From the NCBI GenBank assembly GCA_018265615.1, contig JABLYX010000048.1, forward strand, positions 1-41,116: a stretch of DNA of 41,116 bases. The letters are read 5' to 3'. The notes beneath the pieces were generated by a model. That model ran no database searches. It had not been told where the DNA came from and saw nothing but the letters and a program-made list of their open reading frames with translations. This stretch comes from Lentisphaeria bacterium. GTDB lineage: Bacteria > Verrucomicrobiota > Lentisphaeria > Victivallales > Victivallaceae. Position 1 is the stretch's first letter. Each line of letters starts with the position of its first letter. The translations under genes were made by a program, and so were the position numbers. Below, piece by piece: positions 22,507-29,976 of this stretch.

Positions 22507-23817
22507 ATGACGGAAAATAAGCCGCATCTGCTGTATGACGGGGGAGTGAGCTACGTTGTCCCGTTCATTCTGATCACCGCGTGCTTTGCGCTGTGGGGAT
22601 TCGCGAACGATATCACGAATCCGATGGTGAAGGCGTTCTCGAAGATCTTCCGGATGAGCGTGTCGGACGGGACCCTCGTGCAGGTCGCTTTTTACGGCGG
22701 CTACTTCGCGATGGCGTTCCCCGCCGCGATGTTCATCCGCAAATATTCGTACAAGGCGGGCATCCTGCTCGGGCTCGCGCTGTATGCGTTCGGCGCGCTG
22801 CTGTTTTTCCCGGCGAAGATGACCGGCAGCTACTACCCGTTCCTGCTGGCGTACTTCATCCTGACCTGCGGGCTGTCGTTCCTCGAAACGAGCGCGAATC
22901 CGTACATCCTCTCGATGGGCAGCGGGGATACGGCGACGCGGCGGCTGAACCTTGCGCAGTCGTTCAACCCGATCGGCTCGCTGCTCGGCATGTACGTCGC
23001 GATGGAGTTCATCCAGAACCGGCTGAATCCGATGGGAACCGCCGAGCGGGCGGAGCTCGCGGCGCAGGAGTTCGCGGCCGTGCGCGACGCGGACCTCACG
23101 GTGCTGATCCGCCCGTATCTGCTGATCGGCGTGGTGATCGCGCTGCTTTTCCTGCTCATCAAGTTCACGCGGATGCCGTCGAGCCACGACAATTCGCACG
23201 GGATCAACTTCCTGCCGACGCTGAAGCGGCTCGTGAAGCTGCCGCGCTACCGCGAAGGGGTCGTTGCGCAGTTCTTCTACATCGGCGCGCAGATCATGTG
23301 CTGGACCTTCGTCATCCAGTACGGAACCCGTCTCTTCATGGCGCAGGGGATGGAGGAGAAGGCCGCCGAAGTGCTTTCCCAGAAGTACAACATCGCGGCG
23401 ATGGTGATTTTCTGCGTGAGCCGTTTCGTCTGCACGTTCCTGCTGCGTTACCTGAATCCGGGCAAACTGCTGCTGATCCTTGCGGCTGCGGGGAGCGTGT
23501 TCACGCTCGGAACCATAGGGCTTCAGAATGTTTACGGCCTCTATTCGCTGATCGGGATTTCGGCCTGCATGTCGCTGATGTTCCCGACGATTTACGGCAT
23601 CGCGCTCGAAGGGCTCGGGGACGACGCGAAGTTCGGCGCGGCCGGGCTCATCATGGCGATCCTCGGCGGCTCGGTGCTGCCGCCGCTGCAGGCGGAGATC
23701 ATCGACCGGGGAGTCCTCTTCGGAATGCCTGCGGTGAACCTCTCCTTTGTGCTGCCGCTGATCTGTCTGGTCATGGTAGCGGTCTACGGCTACCGCACAC
23801 GGAAGTTGAAGGCATGA
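22507..23817 (+). CDS. FucP-family MFS sugar:H+ symporter
   Basis: This 436-residue inner-membrane protein has about 12 membrane helices. It matches the FucP/GluP branch of the major facilitator superfamily: the N-terminal FALWGFANDITNPMVKAFSK helix (with the Asn/Asp typical of FucP), GGYFAMAFPAA, ILTCGLSFLETSANPYI, LNLAQSFNPIGSLLG, and the late FPTIYGIALEGLG. Members import L-fucose, glucose, galactose or related sugars with protons. The specific sugar is unknown because no sugar isomerase or kinase is attached. Length is normal. GGGAGG lies 9 bases before the ATG. The stop overlaps the start of the GNAT gene (ATGA), so both are translated together. A promoter and a perfect dyad in the leader suggest regulation. 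Confidence 0.9.
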   Translation: MTENKPHLLYDGGVSYVVPFILITACFALWGFANDITNPMVKAFSKIFRMSVSDGTLVQVAFYGGYFAMAFPAAMFIRKYSYKAGILLGLALYAFGALLFFPAKMTGSYYPFLLAYFILTCGLSFLETSANPYILSMGSGDTATRRLNLAQSFNPIGSLLGMYVAMEFIQNRLNPMGTAERAELAAQEFAAVRDADLTVLIRPYLLIGVVIALLFLLIKFTRMPSSHDNSHGINFLPTLKRLVKLPRYREGVVAQFFYIGAQIMCWTFVIQYGTRLFMAQGMEEKAAEVLSQKYNIAAMVIFCVSRFVCTFLLRYLNPGKLLLILAAAGSVFTLGTIGLQNVYGLYSLIGISACMSLMFPTIYGIALEGLGDDAKFGAAGLIMAILGGSVLPPLQAEIIDRGVLFGMPAVNLSFVLPLICLVMVAVYGYRTRKLKA

Positions 23818-24770
23818 CGTCGTTCCGCGCACTCGCTCCGGATTATGCGGAGGATGCGGCGAAGCTCGCGCAGAGTTCGCTGATCCGGCAGTGCGCGGCG
23901 ACTCCGGCGCTTCCGGCGGCGGAGCGTGTGCCGGTTTCGGCGGAGCGGCTGGCCGGGATGTTCGCCGCCGGGCCCGGGTTTGCGGCTTTTGAGCGCGGCA
24001 GGCTGGCCGGATTCCTGAGCTTCCTGCCGCCGTTCCGGCAGCATTTCGGCAAGGTGCGCGGCGTTTATTCGCCGCTCGGCGCGAATGCGGCGGCGGAGGG
24101 GCCGGGGCGCGGCCGCCTCCTGTCGCGGCTCTTCGAGCACGCCTCGCGCGAACTGGTCGAAGAGGCGGTTTTGAGTTTCGCGCTGACGAACTATGCGGAC
24201 GACCGCGAGGGGAACCGGAGCTGGATCCTGAACGGTTTCGGGATCCGTTGCGCGGACGCGGTCCGGCTGCTCGACGGCACGGAGCGCTTCGATCCGTCGG
24301 ACGGGCTTGTGTACGAAGAGATTCCGTCCTGTGAGGCGGGGCACCTCTACGAATTGAAGTGCGGGCTGATCCGGCACCTGCGGAATTCCCCGGTCTGGTT
24401 CCCGGTTCCCGGGATCTTCCGCGAGGCGTTCGAGGCGGAGTGCCGGGAGGGCGGCGACCGCTTCTTCGTCGTGCGGGACGGCGCGCGCCCGGTCGGCTAT
24501 CTCGAAGTGACGGAGGAGGGCGAGAACTTCATCTCCGAAAGCGGCGAGATGCGGAACCTCTGCGGCGCGTACGTCGAACCGGAGTACCGGGGCAGGGGAG
24601 TCGCTCGGAACCTGCTCTTTTTCCTAAGCGAAACCCTGAAGCGCGAAGGCGAGACCCGGCTCGGCGTCGATTGCGAGACGCTGAACCCGGCCGCGCTGCG
24701 CTTCTGGGAGAAATATTTCACAATCTACACCTACGGATTCGTCCGGCGGCTCGACGAGCGGATCCTGTAA
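23814..24770 (+). CDS. GNAT-family N-acetyltransferase (two-domain)
   Basis: This 318-residue cytosolic protein has a recognisable C-terminal GNAT domain (about 185-318) with VGYLEVTEEGE, the acetyl-CoA loop VEPEYRGRGVARNLL (R/Q-x-x-G-x-G/A type) and NPAALRFWEKY. The N-terminal half looks like a second, degenerate GNAT fold (GRLAGFLSFLPPF, then a changed acetyl-CoA loop), an architecture seen in other tandem-GNAT proteins. The substrate is unknown. The ATG overlaps the transporter's stop, and a membrane-protein gene follows 16 bp later. A link to the transported sugar, such as an amino sugar, is possible but speculative. Confidence 0.82.
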   Translation: MTSFRALAPDYAEDAAKLAQSSLIRQCAATPALPAAERVPVSAERLAGMFAAGPGFAAFERGRLAGFLSFLPPFRQHFGKVRGVYSPLGANAAAEGPGRGRLLSRLFEHASRELVEEAVLSFALTNYADDREGNRSWILNGFGIRCADAVRLLDGTERFDPSDGLVYEEIPSCEAGHLYELKCGLIRHLRNSPVWFPVPGIFREAFEAECREGGDRFFVVRDGARPVGYLEVTEEGENFISESGEMRNLCGAYVEPEYRGRGVARNLLFFLSETLKREGETRLGVDCETLNPAALRFWEKYFTIYTYGFVRRLDERIL

Positions 24771-24786
24771 CGCGGAAGGTGCGGCC

Positions 24787-26862
24787 ATGAAGCGGTTATC
24801 CGGCGCGGGGAGTCCGGCGGCGGGGGTGGTGTTTGCCCTGACGCTGCTGTGGGGAGGCGGTTATGTCGTTGTTTCGCTCTTCCTGATGTTGTGGATCTCC
24901 AACGCCATTCCGGCGGTCGCCGGGCTCTGGTTTGCGATTGTGCTGCTGCTTTTCCTGTTCTGGTATCTGATCGCGGCGACGCGCTTTTACCACCTTGCCT
25001 ACCGGCGCGTGTTCGGAGGGCATCCGCTGCGTTACCTGCCGCTCGGCGCGGTGTGCGCGATGCCGTTCGCCTGGGGGGCGCTCTGGTATTTCGGGCGGTA
25101 TTGGGATCTTTTCTGGCTCTTTATCTTCCTGTTCGCGTGGCTGCTGCCGCTGTCGCTCGCGCTGCGTTCGGTGAAGAGCGCGGTCACGGCGCACCTGTCC
25201 GCCATATCCGGGTTTTTCGGCCTCTTCCTCCTCGCGTTCGTCGGGGAGCATATTTACGGGACCGTGATGCTTCCGTTCGTCGTCATCGAAAAGCTGAACG
25301 GAACTTCCGCTTATTGCCGGCCGACTCCGCTGATGATTGCCGTTCAGCAGCGTTACGGCGTCACGGGGGGCAACTGGTGCTGGTTTCTGGCGGCGGCGGC
25401 CGTCCTGATCGGAATTGCGTATTTTCTCCGGATCCGTTTGCTCGCATGGATGGAGGGGAGCGGGATGCGCCGGGTTCTGGGGAAGCGGGTTCCTGTGCTC
25501 TGGGGAATCATGGCCCTGACTTATGCCGTGTCGCTGTTTCTCGCCCGGCAGGGGGATCGCGAGGTGGAACGGATGCATATCCGGCTCGAACGCCACTTCG
25601 GCCGGCCGGTTACGGCGGAGGCGCTGCGGACTCTTTATATGGCGGGGCGGAGGAGCGACCCCGCTTTCCGGCGGCAGTTTCAGGAGAAGTATTCTTTGCT
25701 TTCCGAGCAGTTCAGCCGGAAATGGAGAGCAGGTAGGGAAATCCCGGTCTGGGATTATTACCCGAATAGCCGTTTTGCACTTCTCCCGGAGCAGGAGCAG
25801 CGGGAGCTGAACGGGATCTTCCGGAAGAATTCCGATGCATTGGCGGAGTTCGACCGGTGGTTCGAGGCGAACGCCTATCCGGCGCGTTTCATCGTTTTCG
25901 AAGCAGGCACCCTGCAATCGCAGTATTCCGGGGGATCGGCCTATTGGCTGTCCGGATTGGAGACTCTCCGCATAAGGCTGGCGTTGGAAAACGGCGATCT
26001 GGCGGAGGCCCGGAACGGCATGCGGCGAATGCGGAAAAATGCGGACTTTTATTTTGCGGATATAGAAGCCTGCAACCTGCTTTCCGGAGTGGCGGTGCTT
26101 TTCCGCGAATTGGATTGCATGGAACTGATGCTGGAGTCGGGGCTGCCGGACGATGCGCTGCTGCATCAGTTGATGAAGGAACTGGCGGATTACGGGAACC
26201 GAATTCCGCAGCTCTCGGATTATATGCTCTATTGCGATGCCGTTATGGGGATCGATGCGATGGAAGGAGTTCTCCGGTTCGGCAGCGGGTATGGGGAAGG
26301 TGCGGAATTGCCGTTTGAACTGGTCGCGTTGCGGGATGTGCGTTACTGGTGCCCGCCGGCGTGGTGGATGGTGCGCCGCGACGAGGCGGAGTTCATGCGT
26401 TACTGCGAATCGTACGGCCCGGCGTCCGGGAAAGGGCCGGAGTGGCCGGAATGGGCGTGGCAGAGCCGCCTGCACGGCTCATGGAAACCGGATATTACAC
26501 TGTGGTGCAATGTGATTACGGCGCGCCTCCGCGCCGAACGGGCGCTGATTGCGGCGGAGCAGGAGTTCCGGCGCACCGGACGCTACCCGGAAAAGCCGGA
26601 TTTTCTGCCCGCAGACCCGTTTACGGGTAAACCGATGCTGTACCGGGTCGGCCCCTGCGAGATCGAGGTCGAATATATGACTAAAGGCAAGAGCGGCACG
26701 TACCGGAAAGACGTCACCGTCCGGGCGGTCCAGGTGTGGAGCGTCGGGGAGGACGGCCGCGACGACGGGGGGCTGAAAGCCTATCGGAACGGCCGGAGGC
26801 CGGACGACATCCGGGCGATCCGGCTGCTTGAAGCGCCGCGGATTCCGGATGAGAAAAAATAA
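24787..26862 (+). CDS. Large membrane protein: helical membrane domain, alpha-helical middle, C-terminal 'DPFTGKP' domain
   Basis: This 691-residue protein is of unknown function. The first 250 residues hold about seven hydrophobic helices rich in Trp and Phe. Residues 255-590 are a soluble, mostly alpha-helical region without a motif I recognise. The last 100 residues have the pattern AERALIAAEQEFRRTGRYPE, LPADPFTGKPMLYRV and WSVGEDGRDDGG ending in DDIRAI. This small domain recurs at the C-terminus of many Planctomycetes and Lentisphaerota proteins and resembles the tail of pseudopilins. A GGAAGG box precedes the ATG. It follows the GNAT gene by 16 bp in the transporter operon. Its orientation would put the soluble part on either side of the membrane; I cannot decide which. 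Confidence 0.75.
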   Translation: MKRLSGAGSPAAGVVFALTLLWGGGYVVVSLFLMLWISNAIPAVAGLWFAIVLLLFLFWYLIAATRFYHLAYRRVFGGHPLRYLPLGAVCAMPFAWGALWYFGRYWDLFWLFIFLFAWLLPLSLALRSVKSAVTAHLSAISGFFGLFLLAFVGEHIYGTVMLPFVVIEKLNGTSAYCRPTPLMIAVQQRYGVTGGNWCWFLAAAAVLIGIAYFLRIRLLAWMEGSGMRRVLGKRVPVLWGIMALTYAVSLFLARQGDREVERMHIRLERHFGRPVTAEALRTLYMAGRRSDPAFRRQFQEKYSLLSEQFSRKWRAGREIPVWDYYPNSRFALLPEQEQRELNGIFRKNSDALAEFDRWFEANAYPARFIVFEAGTLQSQYSGGSAYWLSGLETLRIRLALENGDLAEARNGMRRMRKNADFYFADIEACNLLSGVAVLFRELDCMELMLESGLPDDALLHQLMKELADYGNRIPQLSDYMLYCDAVMGIDAMEGVLRFGSGYGEGAELPFELVALRDVRYWCPPAWWMVRRDEAEFMRYCESYGPASGKGPEWPEWAWQSRLHGSWKPDITLWCNVITARLRAERALIAAEQEFRRTGRYPEKPDFLPADPFTGKPMLYRVGPCEIEVEYMTKGKSGTYRKDVTVRAVQVWSVGEDGRDDGGLKAYRNGRRPDDIRAIRLLEAPRIPDEKK

Positions 26863-26874
26863 AATCCCGGCGTG

Positions 26875-26903
26875 TTTTCATTTCGGTGTTTCCGTGGTAT
26901 ATT
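26875..26903 (+). promoter_or_regulatory. Candidate promoter of the methyltransferase gene
   Basis: TTTTCA (26875-26880) and TATATT (26898-26903) are 17 bases apart in the 79-bp gap. They lie about 38 bases before the ATG, with AAAGGA as the ribosome-binding site. Confidence 0.45.
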
Positions 26904-26941
26904 TTCCCGGCACCACATTTTACGGCGTGAAAGGAACTGTC

Positions 26942-27733
26942 ATGGGCATTCAATTGAACCATATCGACCACGGGAACGGATTCGATTTCGGAAAGACCGC
27001 GGCGGATTACGCAAAGTACCGGGACATCTATCCGGAGAGCCTCTACCGCAAGCTTCAGGCGTTCGGCGTCGTCGTTCCGGGGAGCCGCATTCTCGACGTC
27101 GGGACCGGAACCGGCGTCCTGCCGCGCGCGCTGAAAGAGTCCGGTGCGATATTCACCGGAACCGACGTCGCCGCGGAGCAGATCGAAATGGCGCGCGCCC
27201 TTTCAGGGGAGGGGGCCGCGGAGTATCTCGTCTCCCCCGCCGAAGAGACGCCGTTTGCGCCGCACAGCTTCGACGCCGTGACCGCCTGCCAGTGTTTCTG
27301 GTACTTCGACGCGGAGAAATTCGCGCGCGAGCTCGAACGCATTCTCGTGCCCGGCGGACTCTTCTGCAAAATCGCGATGGAGTGGCTGCCGTTCGAGGAT
27401 GAGACCGCCCGGCTCACCGAGGAGCTGGTCCTCCGGTACAATCCGCACTGGAGCGGCGGCGCGTTCCGTCCGGAGCCGTATCGCTTTCCGGCGTGGGCCA
27501 TCGGACGGTTCGAACTGGAAACGCTGCATGCGTACCGCGAGGAACTGCCGTTTACGGTGGACGGCTGGTGCGGCCGGATCCGCAGCTGCCGCGGCGTCGG
27601 CGCATCGCTCCCGCCGGAGCGCGTGGCGGCGTTCGACCGCGAGCTGCGCGGCGCGCTGGAGGCGCGCGGGCGGGAACGCTTCACGATCCGTCACCACATC
27701 CGGTTTGAAGCCTACCGCGGCATCATTTCGTAA
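26942..27733 (+). CDS. Class I SAM-dependent methyltransferase
   Basis: This 263-residue soluble methyltransferase has motif I ILDVGTGTGVLPRAL near residue 50, motif II/III features FTGTDVAAEQIEMAR, the SFDAVTACQCFWYFDAEK segment, and the post-motif LVPGGLF. The pattern is the Methyltransf_11/UbiE-like class, acting on a small molecule or quinone-like substrate that cannot be specified. The frame stays open upstream, but conserved sequence begins at MGIQLNHIDHG, preceded by AAAGGA at 6-base spacing, so the ATG at 26942 was chosen. It has its own candidate promoter and converges on the ArnT-like gene with a 27-bp gap. I see no clear terminator in that gap. Confidence 0.88.
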   Translation: MGIQLNHIDHGNGFDFGKTAADYAKYRDIYPESLYRKLQAFGVVVPGSRILDVGTGTGVLPRALKESGAIFTGTDVAAEQIEMARALSGEGAAEYLVSPAEETPFAPHSFDAVTACQCFWYFDAEKFARELERILVPGGLFCKIAMEWLPFEDETARLTEELVLRYNPHWSGGAFRPEPYRFPAWAIGRFELETLHAYREELPFTVDGWCGRIRSCRGVGASLPPERVAAFDRELRGALEARGRERFTIRHHIRFEAYRGIIS

Positions 27734-27760
27734 GATGGGAAGGACAACGGTTTCGGCGGT

Positions 27761-29332
27761 TCATCGCGGGGCGGCCGTCTGCTCCGGGGGGAGGCCGAGG
27801 AGTATGTGATGGTCCGCGAATTCCCTGCCGGGCAGTTTGTTGCGCTTCTGGCGGACGATCCGCAGTTCGCCGGGCAGCGGCTCTTCGTCCCTGGAGACCT
27901 CCGGAACCCGGCGGTGCAGATAGAAATAGGCCGCGCCGCTCGTGCGCTCCGGCGGGGAAAGCAGCGTGATCCGGAACCCCTCCCGCTCGCGGGCGAGGCA
28001 CTCCTCGAAGAGAGGCCGCAGCGAGTCGCGCGGATTGAGGAAGGTGGCCGACGCGGTGTCGATCGAGGCGAAAAGCAGCGCCGCCATGCCGCCGGCGAGC
28101 GGCAGGCTCCAACCGCCGCGCGGCCGGCGCAGGAACAGCGTCAGCAGCAGCACTGCCGCAAGTGGATAGGCCATCGCCCAGCTGCGGGAGCAGGCCGCCA
28201 GTGCGAACAGCAGGCAGTAAAGCACCGCGATCAAGTAGATGCAGAGAGGGCGGCGGTATTGCCGGGCGATTTTCCGGATGAATTCCGGAAGGTGTCGGAG
28301 ATAATCCGCGCAGAGCAGCGCTGCGGGAGCATAGAGCGGCAGGAGATAGACGGTGCGCTTTCCCGATGCGCAGGTGAAAAGCAGGAACGGGACGAGCAGA
28401 AAGAGCAGCACCAGGAGCTCCCCGTCCGGACGCTTCCGCACTTCCCGGAATGCCCGGAACAGCGCGAACGGCAGCAGCGGCAGCCACGGCCAGAACAGCG
28501 ATGGCAGCTTGACCAGATAGTAATAGAACGGCTCCACGTGATCGCCCTGCGAACCGGTGAAGCGGCCGAAGTTGTTGACCCATAGGACGGTGTGCAGCAT
28601 CTCCATCCCCTCTGCGCGGTACAGCAGGAGATACCAGATCCCGACGCCTCCGACGGCCGGCAGCGTGCCGGCGCCGAGCAGGAAATAGCGCCGGAAGGAG
28701 ATCCGCCGTTTCAGGAAATCCCCGGCGACGAGCCAGCTGCCGAGCACGGCGAGCGGCAGCACCGCGCCGAGCAGCCCTTTGGTCAGCATCCCTCCCGCCA
28801 GCCCTGCGGCGAACAGCAGGAAGAAGATCGCCTTATCCCGGAACCGGCCGGAGTGCAGCAGCATGTAAAACGCATAGATCGCCAGCAGGATGAAAAACGC
28901 GAGCACCATATCCACCATGCATTTCCGGCTGTTGCCGAAAAACTGGGTGCTGGTCATCAGCATGACCGCCGCGGTGAGTGCGTTCCACGGGCGGAACTTC
29001 ATCCCCGCCGCGAAGAGGAAGAGCAGAATCCCGCAGCCGGCGGCGGCGAGGGCGGCCGGCAGCTTCGCCGCGAAGTCGTTGACTCCGAAGATCCCGTACG
29101 ACAGCGACGCGCACCAGTAATAGAACGGCGGATATTCCAGGAACGGTTCGCCGTTCAACCGCGGTACGAGCCGGTCCCCTTCGAAGAACATCTCGGCCGC
29201 GATTCCGGCGACCCGGGTCTCATCGCCGCTTTCGAGTTCGCGGACATTCAGCCCCGCGACGGTGATGAGAAGGCTGAACATCAGTATGAGCCAGAAGGCC
29301 CGGCGGTAGGTCAGGTGTAGAAAATGCTGCAT
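27761..29332 (-). CDS. ArnT/PMT-like membrane glycosyltransferase
   Basis: This 523-residue GT-C fold protein of the inner membrane has about 11-12 helices and a C-terminal soluble tail. The catalytic first loop has ESGDETRVAGIAAEM near residue 33, followed by LNGEPFLEYPPFYYW. This is the pattern of ArnT (4-amino-arabinose transfer to lipid A) and related undecaprenyl-phosphate-sugar-using enzymes. The Asp of SGDE is the predicted base. The acceptor may be lipid A or another surface molecule. Neither arn biosynthesis genes nor lipid A genes are adjacent, so the specificity is open. It is the last gene of the ruvB-side minus-strand run, 13 bp after the hexapeptide acetyltransferase gene. Confidence 0.85.
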   Translation of the reverse strand: MQHFLHLTYRRAFWLILMFSLLITVAGLNVRELESGDETRVAGIAAEMFFEGDRLVPRLNGEPFLEYPPFYYWCASLSYGIFGVNDFAAKLPAALAAAGCGILLFLFAAGMKFRPWNALTAAVMLMTSTQFFGNSRKCMVDMVLAFFILLAIYAFYMLLHSGRFRDKAIFFLLFAAGLAGGMLTKGLLGAVLPLAVLGSWLVAGDFLKRRISFRRYFLLGAGTLPAVGGVGIWYLLLYRAEGMEMLHTVLWVNNFGRFTGSQGDHVEPFYYYLVKLPSLFWPWLPLLPFALFRAFREVRKRPDGELLVLLFLLVPFLLFTCASGKRTVYLLPLYAPAALLCADYLRHLPEFIRKIARQYRRPLCIYLIAVLYCLLFALAACSRSWAMAYPLAAVLLLTLFLRRPRGGWSLPLAGGMAALLFASIDTASATFLNPRDSLRPLFEECLAREREGFRITLLSPPERTSGAAYFYLHRRVPEVSRDEEPLPGELRIVRQKRNKLPGREFADHHILLGLPPEQTAAPR

Positions 29333-29345
29333 GATATCTCTTCCG

Positions 29346-29948
29346 TCACCGAAGGTCGGTTTTCAGCTCTTTGTAGTAGTATTCGCGGTCGCGCTCGTTG
29401 ATTTCGCGCAGGACGCGGCAGGGGTTGCCGACGGCCACGACATTGGCGGGAATGTCCTTTGTGACGATGCTGCCGGCGCCGATTACGCTGTTGTCTCCGA
29501 TCGTGATGCCGGGCAGGAGGACCGCGCCCGCGCCGATCCAGACGTTGTTTCCGATGCGGACCGGGATATTGAACTGCGCGACTTTGCGGCGGAGCTCCGG
29601 ATCCACGGGATGCCCTGCCGTGGCGACCGTGACATTCGGGCCGAACATCACGCTGTCCCCGACATAGATGTCCGTATCATCGACGAGCGTGAGGTTGAAG
29701 TTCGCGTAGATGTTGCTGCCGAAGTGCGTGTTCCGGCCCCAGTTCGCATGGAGCGGCGGCTCGATGTAACAGTTTTCGCCGACCTCCGCGAGGATGACCT
29801 TCAGAAGCTCGCGCCGCTTCTCCATCTCAGTCGGGCGGGTCCGGTTGAAGTCATACAGCAGATCCAGGCATTTCAGCTGCTCCTTTGCAATCTCCTCGTC
29901 GGTGCAGAAGTAGAGCTTGCCGCTTTTCATCCGTTCTCTGGTATCCAT
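29346..29948 (-). CDS. Hexapeptide-repeat sugar O-acetyltransferase (LacA/Maa-like)
   Basis: This 200-residue left-handed beta-helix acetyltransferase matches the maltose/galactoside O-acetyltransferase group. It starts with MKSGKLYFCTDEEI, has LLAEVGENCYIEPPLHANWG-type sequence, the catalytic His in VATAGHPVDPELR, and hexapeptide repeats through VRIGNNVWIGAGAVLLPGITIG and NSVIGAGSIVTKDIPANVV, ending with GNPCRVLREI. It acetylates a sugar hydroxyl with acetyl-CoA in the cytosol; the acceptor is not known. The ATG at 29948 has GGAG 9 bases before it and matches homologous starts. Earlier in-frame ATGs overlap the dinG-like gene's stop. It is followed by the ArnT-like gene, so both may modify surface sugars. 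Confidence 0.9.
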   Translation of the reverse strand: MDTRERMKSGKLYFCTDEEIAKEQLKCLDLLYDFNRTRPTEMEKRRELLKVILAEVGENCYIEPPLHANWGRNTHFGSNIYANFNLTLVDDTDIYVGDSVMFGPNVTVATAGHPVDPELRRKVAQFNIPVRIGNNVWIGAGAVLLPGITIGDNSVIGAGSIVTKDIPANVVAVGNPCRVLREINERDREYYYKELKTDLR

Positions 29949-29976
29949 GAATCCGTTCTCCATATTGTTTTTTGTG

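Noticed and set aside
22581..23813. Long open frame continuing upstream of the GNAT protein
   Set aside because: It is an Arg/Gly/Ala-rich shadow of the transporter gene in another frame, typical of high-GC coding DNA. The GNAT start overlaps the transporter stop in a normal ATGA.
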